Shown piece by piece: positions 53,601-61,446 of a DNA stretch of 64,000 bases. Origin of the DNA: CAIZWU01 sp942492905. GTDB lineage: Bacteria; Verrucomicrobiota; Verrucomicrobiia; Verrucomicrobiales; V1-33. Both the position numbers and the translations under genes were made by a program. Within the stretch, counting starts at the first letter, position 1; every line of letters begins with the position of its first letter. The notes below the pieces were generated by a model that ran no database searches, was not told where the DNA came from, and saw only the letters and a list, made by a program, of their open reading frames with translations. The stretch is taken from contig OW818657.1 of assembly GCA_942492905.1 (NCBI GenBank), forward strand, positions 1,984,001 through 2,048,000. Reading direction: 5' to 3'.

Positions 53601-53739
53601 AATCACGCTCGCTGCTGCCGACATCAAAAAGCGTGACAAGCTCCCCACTTCCCTGATGCCGCCCGGCCTCATGGTGAACTTTACGGCCAAGGACTTTGCC
53701 TCCCTGCTGGATTACCTGGAAAGTCTGGCGAAGAAGTAA
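50647..53739 (+). CDS. PVC-type heme-binding protein: propeller, HEAT repeats and cytochrome c domain
   Basis: Protein of 1030 residues. Signal peptide 1-21 (ending LAQP). Residues about 35-380 form a sorbosone-dehydrogenase-like propeller (LRDLDGDGRADEAKAFV, GGSGCGAGWLDEPGFPAGYQ, TDVDVDASSHLYATSFAG). A helical HEAT-repeat region spans about 390-880. The C-terminal cytochrome c domain has the heme motif CVACH (907-911) and a distal Met candidate (LMPPG). This combination is the PVC-type heme-binding CxxCH protein, an extracytoplasmic dehydrogenase-like protein of unknown substrate. The cysteine desulfurase gene starts 26 bases downstream, but functional linkage is not evident. Confidence 0.9.
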   Translation: MRSRPLLLALQAAFLPAVLAQPADQAAKEQKILAEVKVPDGFEVTVFSSPPQSNYPVYAAAAPDGTVYISSDKNGSLDRKPHRGSVVRLRDLDGDGRADEAKAFVPDVDSPRGLVWDHDRVYLMHPPHLSAFIDHNGDGVSDEQKVLVKNIAFGFKDRPADHTSNGVTLGIDGWLYLAIGDFGFMEAEGTDGKKLPFRAGGVVRVRPDGSDLQVYSRGTRNILEVALSPTLEGFARDNTNDGGGWDMRFHHFTGLEEHGYPSLYMNFGEEAIQPIGNYGGGSGCGAGWLDEPGFPAGYQNVPLSADWGKEWIFRHEIAPDGGTFTDKAHQFIRVPRATDVDVDASSHLYATSFAGASFNYNGEDVGYVVRVTPKGYQPEPLPDFAKLEEAGLVKLLASPSHRRRLEAQRTLLRRGLNAASSKALETFAADSNAPLSGRTAALFALAQGQGDKATPFLTKLTADAAVRPLAIRALADRGHSVPADSLAAITARLKDGTPRTRIESAVALARLNARAAAPALTELLSDADPTVSHTAVQCLIRLEASDACLAVVDAPGTTDARRTGALRVLQSLHTLPVVQALLSRLEQEKDSARRRGLITALCRLSAREGPWKGDSWGTRPDTSGPYYQAAAWEASTLIAKAMRDALARAPQDEAAFLLGEMSRHKMQDDTALAQVLTMASQDIRMVPVALSQLARSERVPVAALPILIAAACQPGTGPEDRLTAITVLAKADSAEGVTASLTGLSLLGKKDQVGKAAAAFLAAPKLENHHTLVEQAAEKTGTPEAAWADAALLTLASRTSGSPEAKQLSQAALDKGWNDPARRAQILRAIVLTKQRSWSDRVLAALNDPDPTVLAAASDAVKVLKLDPSAAAGPKLVTMDPAKVLPAVLAAKGDAAVGQQIFLQAGCVACHTVTKDEALKGPYLGNIAETYKRPELAEMILDPNKTLAQGFVTNLFELADGTTQMGFVTTEAADKVVIRNVAAQEITLAAADIKKRDKLPTSLMPPGLMVNFTAKDFASLLDYLESLAKK

Positions 53740-53765
53740 CCAGGGGAAGCGCGCTTCCCTTTGCC

Positions 53766-54926
53766 ATGATCTATCTCGACCACAACGCCACCACTCCATT
53801 GGACCCGGCGGTGCTGGATGCCATGGAGCCATTCTGGCGGGGGCATTTTGCCAATCCCTCCAGCTCCTCCACTTTGGCCCGGCCCATCAAGCGGGCCATC
53901 GTCCAGGCCCGGGAGGAGTGTGCGGCTTTGTTGGACTGTGAACCGGAGGAATTGATCTTCACCAGCGGCGGCACCGAGTCGCTGAATACCGCCCTGCATT
54001 CCGTCACTGGGCAACAGCCTGCGCGGAGGCATCTTATTATTGGCAGCACTGAACATGATGCCATCCTGAGCCCGGTGCTCCGGTTGGAGCAGGCCCAGGG
54101 CTATACCGTGACCCGCCTCGCGGTTGACGCCAATGGAGGATGGTCCCTCGCCGATCTCGCGGCAGCGGTCCGACCCGGGGAAACCGCCGGCATCGCCCTG
54201 ATGTGGGCCAATAACGAAACTGGTGTCATCCATCCTATCCCGGAAGCGGCGGCCCTTGCGGCGGCCCACCGCATTCCCTTCATCACCGACGCGGTGCAGG
54301 CCGCCGGCAAAATCCCGCTGAGCCTGAAAGATGCCGGAGTCCAGTATGCCGCCTTTTCAGGACATAAGTTCCATGCACCCAAAGGGATAGGCCTGCTCTA
54401 CGTCCAGCGGAATACGGCTTTCCAGCCGTGGATGCTCGGAGGAGCTCAGGAAAACCGACGCCGGGCCGGGACGGAAAATGTGGCGGGCATCGTCGGGATT
54501 GGAGCGGCCGCCCGGCTGGCCCGGGAATCACTAGCCAACGGCTCAGAACCGAGGGTGAGGAACCTCCGGGACTGGTTCGAGCAGGAAGTGCTCCGCCGCA
54601 TTCCCGGCAGCCACCGCAATGGCCATCCGGGGCACCGCGTCCCCAATACCGCCAGCCTCCGGTTTGACGGCACCCAGGCGGAAGGGCTGCTGCTACTGCT
54701 CGATCAACGCGGGGTGTGCGCCAGTGCCGGCAGTGCCTGCGCCACCGGCAGTTTGCATCCATCCCATGTCCTGACCGCCATGGGGCTGGATGCCGCCGCC
54801 GCCCGCAGTACCCTCCGTTTCAGTCTCTCCCGCCTGACAACCCAGGCTGAACTGGAGGCTGCCCTGACGGCTTTGGAGCAGGCGGTGCAGAAATTCCGCT
54901 CGCTCATGCCTTCATCCGCGGTCTGA
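53766..54926 (+). CDS. Cysteine desulfurase (NifS/IscS-like)
   Basis: Protein of 386 residues. PLP-binding Lys201 lies in FSGHKFHAPKG, and the catalytic Cys325 in the GSACATGS loop. Other family blocks are YLDHNATTPLD, FTSGGTESLN, VMWANNETGVIHPI and RRAGTENVAGIVG. It extracts sulfur from cysteine for Fe-S cluster or thio-cofactor synthesis. No iscU, sufU or thiI partner is adjacent, so the sulfur route cannot be assigned. A short ATG-proximal start (MIYLDHNATT) is preceded by GGGGAAGC and follows the PVC gene by 26 bases. Confidence 0.93.
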   Translation: MIYLDHNATTPLDPAVLDAMEPFWRGHFANPSSSSTLARPIKRAIVQAREECAALLDCEPEELIFTSGGTESLNTALHSVTGQQPARRHLIIGSTEHDAILSPVLRLEQAQGYTVTRLAVDANGGWSLADLAAAVRPGETAGIALMWANNETGVIHPIPEAAALAAAHRIPFITDAVQAAGKIPLSLKDAGVQYAAFSGHKFHAPKGIGLLYVQRNTAFQPWMLGGAQENRRRAGTENVAGIVGIGAAARLARESLANGSEPRVRNLRDWFEQEVLRRIPGSHRNGHPGHRVPNTASLRFDGTQAEGLLLLLDQRGVCASAGSACATGSLHPSHVLTAMGLDAAAARSTLRFSLSRLTTQAELEAALTALEQAVQKFRSLMPSSAV

Positions 54927-54979
54927 ACGAAACCGGCGGCATCCTGCGCAAAGTCGGGACGGATTTCCGGCGGACGGGA

Positions 54980-56182
54980 TTATTGGCTATCAATGACCCG
55001 GTAGAAGTCCCGGGAACCACTGGGTGACACGCTGAGGGTTGTCGCGGACGTGGCGCTGCCGACATTGACCCAGCTGCCGGTGGAGAGGGAAGGGCTGCGT
55101 TGTAATTGGTAAGGAGGCGTGCCGCCGTTCCATTCAAGGATCAGTTGGCCCCCGGCGCCGGCCCGGACCCCAAGCGCGAAGGGCACCGCGGACGGGGGGA
55201 CTTTGACATCGGCGAGGACGCTTGCACTGCCGACGGTGGCGGTGCGCATCAGGGGGTTGACCAAAGCGGGACCGGAAAATGTCAGGGTGTAAGTGGCGGC
55301 GGTGGAGACGGGAATGGCCCACCCGCCCGCCATCCCAGTGATGGCATGCCAGGGGCCGGAGTCGGGCTGGACCCGGACCTGGTTGAGGCCTTCGCCGGAA
55401 TCGTAGCGGCTGTTTCCATTGAGATCCTTCCAGACCGTGCCGACGAGGAAACGGTTGGAGTGGGTGGCGGCGTTGCTGGTGGCCGTGCTGGCGCTGCAGT
55501 AGGCTCCGCTGAAGACGAAGGGCCCGACGTCAGTCCCCGGATTGGACTCCGGCACCAGAGCAAATCCCACATTGGTCAGGAGAGTCGATTGATTTGACAT
55601 GATGGCGGCCCGGTGGCCGCGTCCGGCCTGCATGCCATCCCCGCCAGGGGGGCGGGGATACCCCCAGTCGATGTTGAGGGCGCCGTGAGCGTCCAGAGCG
55701 CTTTTGCTGTAGGAAAAGACGCTGACATTGGCAGAGGTCCAGGCAAATCCGGAGGCGGTGATCCGGGTAAACTGGTTTTCGTGGTCCTGGGCATCGCGGG
55801 CAATCAGGTCCAGCGAATGCACCCGCGATGCTTCATAGAGGCGGCGGTCGAAGGCGGCGGGTGGCTTGGCGGGGATGGCGGCAAATTCGTTCTGAATTTG
55901 CGTGGGGCTGATCTGGAAGAAGGAAATACCGCTATTGATGCCGGAGTCACCGCTGTTGGTCAGAAACAGGCCTTCGGCCGCAGGATTCGCCCGCGCCCGG
56001 TTCATCAGCCAGACGAGTTGTTGTTCGTTGCCGTCGGGGTGCAGCGCGTCGGCGGTTTTGTGGTAAATCCACTCTGCGGTGGTTTGGCCGGGAAGGGTGG
56101 AGGCCAGTGCCAGCAGGAGGTAGAGCGCCAGCGGAAAACAATGCAGGGGGCGGGCCATGCGGCAGGGGGGGGCAGGCTTCAT
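54980..56182 (-). CDS. Exported CAP-domain protein with C-terminal beta module
   Basis: Protein of about 400 residues from MKPAPPCRMARPLHC (base 56182) or eight codons later (56158); both lead into a signal peptide ending TLPGQTTA. Residues about 50-240 resemble a CAP/SCP-like domain (LVWLMNRARANPAAEG, EASRVHSLDLIARD, GHRAAIMSNQSTLLTNVGFAL). A SdrD/CARDB-like middle (GTVWKDLNGNSRYDSGEGL) follows, and the C-terminal module ends FYRVIDSQ. CAP proteins include proteases and sterol-binding proteins; no activity is predicted. Divergent from lepB. Confidence 0.8.
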   Translation of the reverse strand: MKPAPPCRMARPLHCFPLALYLLLALASTLPGQTTAEWIYHKTADALHPDGNEQQLVWLMNRARANPAAEGLFLTNSGDSGINSGISFFQISPTQIQNEFAAIPAKPPAAFDRRLYEASRVHSLDLIARDAQDHENQFTRITASGFAWTSANVSVFSYSKSALDAHGALNIDWGYPRPPGGDGMQAGRGHRAAIMSNQSTLLTNVGFALVPESNPGTDVGPFVFSGAYCSASTATSNAATHSNRFLVGTVWKDLNGNSRYDSGEGLNQVRVQPDSGPWHAITGMAGGWAIPVSTAATYTLTFSGPALVNPLMRTATVGSASVLADVKVPPSAVPFALGVRAGAGGQLILEWNGGTPPYQLQRSPSLSTGSWVNVGSATSATTLSVSPSGSRDFYRVIDSQ

Positions 56183-56308
56183 GCAAAGGGCGTTACAGCC
56201 TTTTTTCCGGGGTGTCACCCTGATTTTCCGGAGACTGGACTTCGCCTTGCCAGCCGCGGGGAAACGAAGCATGGGAGGACTGCCTGTTCACCTATTGCCT
56301 GCCTGCCC

Positions 56309-57619
56309 ATGTCCTTGGAAACTGATTCTGCTGCTGCCACCTCTCCGGTCTCCCGGCCTCCGGGTCTGCCCTTCCTCAAGCCGGGCTGGATGAAGAAGGC
56401 CATCAATCTCTCGAAAGGGGTCAGTAAATTTGTGCAGTACAACCGCGATCTGATGCCGGCCGAGAAGCTGCAACGGGTGCAAGCCCTGCACGCCCGATAT
56501 GACCTCGCGCTACGCCACCAGAACCGTGATGAAACCGATGCCTTGGAGAAGGAATTGATTTCCTCCTGCGAAGGGGCAGTACCCAATTACAAATCCTCGG
56601 CGGTGAAGGAACACATCGAAGTCATCGTGGTGGCAATCGTGGTGGCGCTCGGCATCCGGGCTTATTTTCTGCAACCGTTCAAGATTCCTACGGCCTCCAT
56701 GCAGCCGACTCTGAACGGGATTACGGCCCAGGTCATGCCGGATGCGGAATCCTTTCCCAATCCGGTGCTGCGCGGCCTAGAATACGTGACCCGGGGCCGG
56801 AATTATGTGGAGATGCGCGTGCCCCAGGAGTGGGGAACGGTGCGGATGGTTGCGATCCGGCAGCGGTCGGTGCTGCACTTCTTCACGGTGACAGATCTGG
56901 TTTTCATGGACGCCACCCGGCGGGAACGCGTGCTCAGTGGTTATGTGCCGGCCCGGCAGCTCTGGGAGAATCTCTGGATCGGACCGCTGCCGGCGGCCTC
57001 GGACAATGAAAAAAATGTCATCATCAGCGGGGTGGAGAAGTTTTCCGTCGGGGTTCAGGGCGCTCCGGTGGAAGGGGGTACTCTGATCGCGAGAGGCCGG
57101 ATCGACACCGGCGACCAGGTGCTGGTGAATAAAATGGCCTATCATTTCCGCCGTCCCGATCGTGGGGAGGTTTTTGTCTTCAGTACTGCAGGCATCAAAG
57201 GAATCCACCCGCCTGCAGGAATCGACTCCCAGCACTACATCAAGCGGCTCACCGCGTTGCCGGGCGACCGCCTGCAGTTGATGCCAACCGAGGAACGGAC
57301 CACCAATTCCCGGGGTGCTTATATGGGGGTCGCCACTCTGATGATCAATGGCGGGCGGGCAACCGAGCCCGGGATGAACAAGGTGATGGGCCGCGAAAAT
57401 GGTTACAAGGGCTACACTTCAATGACGGGGGGATGGGGGAATTTCATCAAGGGGGATGAGGAAATCAAACTGGAGGCCAGCGAATACATGGCGATGGGGG
57501 ATAACAGTCCTGAAAGTTCTGACAGCCGTTATTGGGGTCCCGTGCCGGAGCGCAATCTGGTGGGTCCCGCTTTGTTTGTGTACTGGCCGTTTCTGCCGCA
57601 TTTTGGGTTGATTCGTTAG
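56309..57619 (+). CDS. lepB: Signal peptidase I
   Basis: Protein of 436 residues started at MSLETDSAAATSP; the frame is open further upstream but without family sequence. A soluble N-terminal region of about 100 residues precedes one transmembrane helix (about 103-120). Catalytic Ser130 lies in IPTASMQPT and Lys275 in VLVNKMAYHF. The C-terminal MGDNSPESSDSRYWGPVP block is diagnostic. It cleaves signal peptides of exported proteins. The N-terminal region is longer than in E. coli LepB. Followed after 19 bases by a membrane-protein gene and then a squalene synthase gene. Confidence 0.94.
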   Translation: MSLETDSAAATSPVSRPPGLPFLKPGWMKKAINLSKGVSKFVQYNRDLMPAEKLQRVQALHARYDLALRHQNRDETDALEKELISSCEGAVPNYKSSAVKEHIEVIVVAIVVALGIRAYFLQPFKIPTASMQPTLNGITAQVMPDAESFPNPVLRGLEYVTRGRNYVEMRVPQEWGTVRMVAIRQRSVLHFFTVTDLVFMDATRRERVLSGYVPARQLWENLWIGPLPAASDNEKNVIISGVEKFSVGVQGAPVEGGTLIARGRIDTGDQVLVNKMAYHFRRPDRGEVFVFSTAGIKGIHPPAGIDSQHYIKRLTALPGDRLQLMPTEERTTNSRGAYMGVATLMINGGRATEPGMNKVMGRENGYKGYTSMTGGWGNFIKGDEEIKLEASEYMAMGDNSPESSDSRYWGPVPERNLVGPALFVYWPFLPHFGLIR

Positions 57620-57638
57620 CTGAACTGCTCCGACTGCG

Positions 57639-58709
57639 ATGGATCCGCGCTGGTTGCCGTGGTGCTGGGGGGCGGGTGCCATCGGCTGTGCGGCGGTATT
57701 TTTTGGGGTGCAACCCTGGCGGACCGAGTGGCGCCGGGGGGCTGAACTGGTCTGGAAGTATCCCGCATCCTGGCTGTTGCCGGCCGGCTTGCTGGCCTTG
57801 GATGCGTTGCCGGGTCTGCGGAGGCCGGCCGGTGGCCTTTCCTGGCAGGAGGGGAATGCCGGCGGATGGGTGGCAGGGGCGTTGTTGGATGCGCTGCACG
57901 GATGGACTTTCGGGGCCGGCTCCGCCCTGCTGCTGGCCCTGCTGCTGGCATTTAATGTGGCTGGAATGCGGCGGGGAATGCTCAAAGGGGTGGAATCCGT
58001 CACGGGGCGGTCCGGTCGCTGCCTGCTGGGGATTTTTATGGCCGGGGCGCTGGCGTTGCTGGCTGATTTTGGGTTGCAGGGGCGTGGGGTGCCGGTGGTC
58101 TGGCATGGGGTCGTGACGACGCTGGCGGTGCCTCTGGTGGGTGGGGTGGCGGCCGTCATTCTGGCGGGTTTGTTGTTATTGGCGGAGACGATGGTCAGGG
58201 CTCCCGGGAAAATGGAGGGGGTGCGCTGGTTGGAGTCGGCTGCGGCTCACGGTGCCCGGTTGTGGCCGTGGGGACTGGCGCATGGCCTTGGCTGGTGGTT
58301 CAGCCATTGGCTGCCGCTGGAGGCGATCGGTTATTTGAAATGGGGAGTGGTGGTGGCCGGTTTGGGGTTTTGCTTTGCTCCGCTGGTTTTTCTCCACGTC
58401 CGGCAGACGGAGGAAGCGCGGGAGGGATGGCGGCGGGCGGTAGACTTTTGGACGGTCAAGGGCTGGCAACCCCTGGCGTGGATGATGGTGGCGGGCATGA
58501 TTTTTTTTCCATGGTATCTGGCGGGGCAGGGGGTGGGACGGATGGCTGCGGAAGCCCCGCGTCCGTTGCAGATCGGACTTGCAGGGGTCTTTGCCCTTGG
58601 CCAAATCGGGTTGACGGTCATGGCACTCGGCGCATGGGTGGCTCTACGCCTCGCGGGCGTGCCGCCATCCGCCCGCCCGCGGCGATCCCGCAAAGCCAAC
58701 CCTTCATGA
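57639..58709 (+). CDS. Polytopic membrane protein of unknown function
   Basis: Protein of 356 residues started at MDPRWLPWCWGAG, 19 bases after lepB. Hydrophobic stretches occur near residues 8-24, 42-58, 72-110, 128-145, 155-185, 205-225, 233-253 and 280-345, giving eight or so membrane passes rich in Trp and Gly. No family was recognised. The stop codon overlaps the ATG of the downstream synthase gene (ATGA), so the two are translationally coupled. Role unknown; the operon hints at membrane lipid or protein export. Confidence 0.75.
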   Translation: MDPRWLPWCWGAGAIGCAAVFFGVQPWRTEWRRGAELVWKYPASWLLPAGLLALDALPGLRRPAGGLSWQEGNAGGWVAGALLDALHGWTFGAGSALLLALLLAFNVAGMRRGMLKGVESVTGRSGRCLLGIFMAGALALLADFGLQGRGVPVVWHGVVTTLAVPLVGGVAAVILAGLLLLAETMVRAPGKMEGVRWLESAAAHGARLWPWGLAHGLGWWFSHWLPLEAIGYLKWGVVVAGLGFCFAPLVFLHVRQTEEAREGWRRAVDFWTVKGWQPLAWMMVAGMIFFPWYLAGQGVGRMAAEAPRPLQIGLAGVFALGQIGLTVMALGAWVALRLAGVPPSARPRRSRKANPS

Positions 58710-59578
58710 CGACGACCCCTTCCGGCAAAACCGCGCACGATATCGTGAAGCGCAGCCGGTCGAACCTTGCCTTCGCCCTGGCGTGCCTGCCGAAGCGGCG
58801 GCGGAACGACATGTATATTTTTTATGCCTTCTGCCGGGTGGTGGATGACATCGCCGATGACGAAGGCTGGACCACCCCGCAGCGGTTGGAGGCGCTCGAC
58901 CGATGGCGCACCGTGGTGCGTGGGGAGGCCAGCGAGATGGAACCTTTTGAACGGGATCTCCTGGAATTGCGCCAGCGCTACTCCATCCCTGCGGAGGAAA
59001 TGCTTTCGATTATTGATGGGGTGGCCATGGACATCGAGCCGCGCCGCTATGCCTCCTGGGAGGAATTGAAACTCTACTGTTACCGGGTGGCCGGCTGCGT
59101 GGGACTGGTGAGCATCCGGATTTTTGGCTGCCGGGACGAAAAGAGCCGGGACTATGCGATCAACCTCGGGTACGCCCTGCAAATAACAAATATCCTGCGC
59201 GACGTGCGGGCCGACTGGGAAAACGGGCAGCGCATTTACCTGCCTTTGGATGAAATGGCGGCCGCAGGCTACAGCGTGGCTGACCTGGCGGCGATGCGGC
59301 ACAACGAAGCCTTTGTCCTGCTGATGCGTCAACAAGTGGCGCGGGCCTGGGATTATTATCACCTCGCGCGGGCTTCCCTGACGAAGCGCGACCGCCGTCC
59401 GCTGCTCGCGGCGGAGGCCATGCGGCGAATCTACAGTGAAACGCTCGATCTGCTGGAAGCGGACGGCTACCACGTGTTTGACCAGCGTTACCGGCTCTCC
59501 AACCTCCGCAAAGCCCGGCTCGTGGCCGGGGCCTGGACCAAAGGGCTCTTTGGACGATGGCAGGCCCGGGCACGGTAA
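58706..59578 (+). CDS. Squalene/phytoene synthase family protein (HpnD-like)
   Basis: Protein of 290 residues whose ATG overlaps the preceding stop. It has the two Asp-rich metal-binding motifs of trans-isoprenoid head-to-head synthases: CRVVDDIADDE (Asp47-Asp52) and NILRDVRADWENGQRIYLP (Asp166, Asp170). Length and wording resemble HpnD, the presqualene diphosphate synthase of the HpnC-HpnD-HpnE squalene route, but phytoene synthase is possible. Neither hpnC, hpnE nor squalene-hopene cyclase is in the window. The product could feed hopanoid or carotenoid synthesis. Confidence 0.85.
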   Translation: MTTTPSGKTAHDIVKRSRSNLAFALACLPKRRRNDMYIFYAFCRVVDDIADDEGWTTPQRLEALDRWRTVVRGEASEMEPFERDLLELRQRYSIPAEEMLSIIDGVAMDIEPRRYASWEELKLYCYRVAGCVGLVSIRIFGCRDEKSRDYAINLGYALQITNILRDVRADWENGQRIYLPLDEMAAAGYSVADLAAMRHNEAFVLLMRQQVARAWDYYHLARASLTKRDRRPLLAAEAMRRIYSETLDLLEADGYHVFDQRYRLSNLRKARLVAGAWTKGLFGRWQARAR

Positions 59579-59724
59579 GCCAAGGCGCAACATCGGGCGG
59601 CTGCCGCAGGCCTGAAGGTCTGAAAATAGCCCGCCGCCCCAAAATTCATGATTTTCTCATCGCGGTATCCTTAAAACCCTCAGCCGTCAGGGCTTTCCCC
59701 CGTTTCACCTCCCCCCCTCCGATC

Positions 59725-61446
59725 ATGCGTTTTTCCTTATTTGTTCCCACCGCTCTTGTGATGGTTGCTTTGACCCCTCCCTTGGTCGCCCAGGTGCCGC
59801 AACTGCTCAACTATCAGGGGCGGGTCAAAGTAAGCGGGGCCGATTTCTCCGGAACCGGCCAGTTCAAATTTGCGCTGGTGAGTGGAGCCGGCAGCACCAC
59901 CTACTGGAGCAATGACGGCACCAGCAGCAATGGCGGCCAGCCGGCGGCGGCGGTGGCGCTCAGCGTGTCCGGCGGTCTCTACAACGTGCTGCTGGGCGAT
60001 GCCACCCTGCCCAATATGACGGCACTGACGCCGGGCGTGTTCAGCCAGAACGAAGTCCGCCTGCGGGTCTGGTTCAGCGACAATGTGAATGGCTGGCAGC
60101 AATTGGCTCCGGATCAACGGGTGGCCGCCGTGGGTTATGCACTGATGGCGGATGATGTGAAGGATGGGGCGGTCACCGCCGCCAAACTGGCCGAGGGCGC
60201 CGTCACCTCCAGCAAATTGGCTGCAGGGGCAGTGACCAGCGCGGCCCTGGCACCTGACGCCGTCACGGAAAGCCTCGCCGCCGCCGGGCAAGGGACCGTG
60301 CCGTCCGGCGCGGCGCTGGTTTCCGTCCAGCCCAACGCCCCTGAATTGCTCGCCGCCGGTTATTTTCCAGTGGGGAGTCTGAACTCTGCGGATTCTTGGA
60401 CCGGTATCACCGGCGGCACGGCGAGGGACCGGGCGGCCTCGGTCTGGACCGGTTCGGAGATGCTCATCTGGGGGGATGGCCCCTCCGGTTGGCGCTACAA
60501 TCCCACCACCAACGTCTGGAAGGCCATGAGCGTGGTTGGCCAGCCGGCCGGCCGCGAAAATCCGTTGGCGGTTTGGACGGGAACCGAAATGATCGTGTGG
60601 GGCGGGAGAAATGTCAGTCCGGCTCCCCCCATTTCAAGTGGGGGACGTTACCACCCAGGCACGGATACTTGGACTACCATGAGTCTGGACGGTGCTCCGG
60701 GAGGCCGGTTCAATTCCACTGCCGTCTGGACGGGCTCTGAGATGTTGATTTGGGGCGGATACAATGGCACCACCGTTCTCGGGGATGGCGCCCGCTACAA
60801 TCCAACAACCGGCACTGGAGGCAAATGGACGGCCTTCACGGCGGCCACTCCGCCACCGGCGCGCCAGCTTCATACCGCCGTCTGGACCGGAACCGAAATG
60901 ATCATCCATGGGGGCCAGAATCCAGCACTGGGGACCTACGGCGACTGCCACATTTTCAATCCTTCCGGAGCCGGCCTGTGGACCGTTGGTGCCGTCGCCA
61001 CTGGATCCCGGTCCGCCCACACGGCCGTCTGGACTGGTCGTGCGATGCTTGTCTTTGGAGGGGCGAATCTGGGCGAGGTACTACCCGTGGCGGGAGGCTT
61101 GGTTTATACAAGGTCCTCCAACAGTTGGGCCGCGATGTCCACGGCCGGAATCCCCACCGCCCGGACTCAGCATGGGGCGGTTTGGACGGGTAATGAAATG
61201 ATCGTCTGGGGGGGGACCAGCAGCGCCTCCAGCTTTGTGTATAATGGAACTGGGGGCCGCTACGATCCAGCCAATAACTCCTGGACCGCGATGACCAATA
61301 CCGGGGTGCCTGCGGCACGGGTGAATCCGAACATGGTGTGGAGCGGGTCGGAGATGATCATCTGGGGTGGTTCCAACGGCACCGGACTTGATGCCGGGGG
61401 ACGTTACCGGCCCGGACAAACCTTTTACATCTACCAGCGGCCATGA
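59725..61446 (+). CDS. Exported kelch-like seven-repeat protein
   Basis: Protein of 573 residues started at MRFSLFVPTALVMVALTPP, with signal peptide ending PLVAQ. An N-terminal domain (23-140; LLNYQGRVKVSGADFSG, LRVWFSDNVNGWQQLAPDQR) is of a kind seen at the start of many exported proteins. Residues 147-180 carry ten-residue repeats (DGAVTAAKLA, EGAVTSSKLA, AGAVTSAALA). Seven units with [VW]W[TS]G[ST]EM[IL][IV][WH]GG recur about every 55 residues from about 250 to 560, which suggests a seven-bladed kelch-type propeller. No active site. The next gene overlaps by 4 bases. Confidence 0.85.
   Translation: MRFSLFVPTALVMVALTPPLVAQVPQLLNYQGRVKVSGADFSGTGQFKFALVSGAGSTTYWSNDGTSSNGGQPAAAVALSVSGGLYNVLLGDATLPNMTALTPGVFSQNEVRLRVWFSDNVNGWQQLAPDQRVAAVGYALMADDVKDGAVTAAKLAEGAVTSSKLAAGAVTSAALAPDAVTESLAAAGQGTVPSGAALVSVQPNAPELLAAGYFPVGSLNSADSWTGITGGTARDRAASVWTGSEMLIWGDGPSGWRYNPTTNVWKAMSVVGQPAGRENPLAVWTGTEMIVWGGRNVSPAPPISSGGRYHPGTDTWTTMSLDGAPGGRFNSTAVWTGSEMLIWGGYNGTTVLGDGARYNPTTGTGGKWTAFTAATPPPARQLHTAVWTGTEMIIHGGQNPALGTYGDCHIFNPSGAGLWTVGAVATGSRSAHTAVWTGRAMLVFGGANLGEVLPVAGGLVYTRSSNSWAAMSTAGIPTARTQHGAVWTGNEMIVWGGTSSASSFVYNGTGGRYDPANNSWTAMTNTGVPAARVNPNMVWSGSEMIIWGGSNGTGLDAGGRYRPGQTFYIYQRP
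60163..60264 (+). repeat. Ten-residue coding repeats
   Basis: Three near-exact 30-bp units in the kelch-like gene encode DGAVTAAKLA, EGAVTSSKLA and AGAVTSAALA, followed by PDAV. Similar A-V-T-x-x-K-L-A runs occur in fibre-type proteins and here form a spacer between the N-terminal domain and the propeller. Confidence 0.8.

Noticed and set aside
55613..56308. N-terminal extension of lepB by 232 codons
   Set aside because: It would overlap the CAP-protein gene antisense and shows no signal-peptidase similarity; the family start is at 56309.
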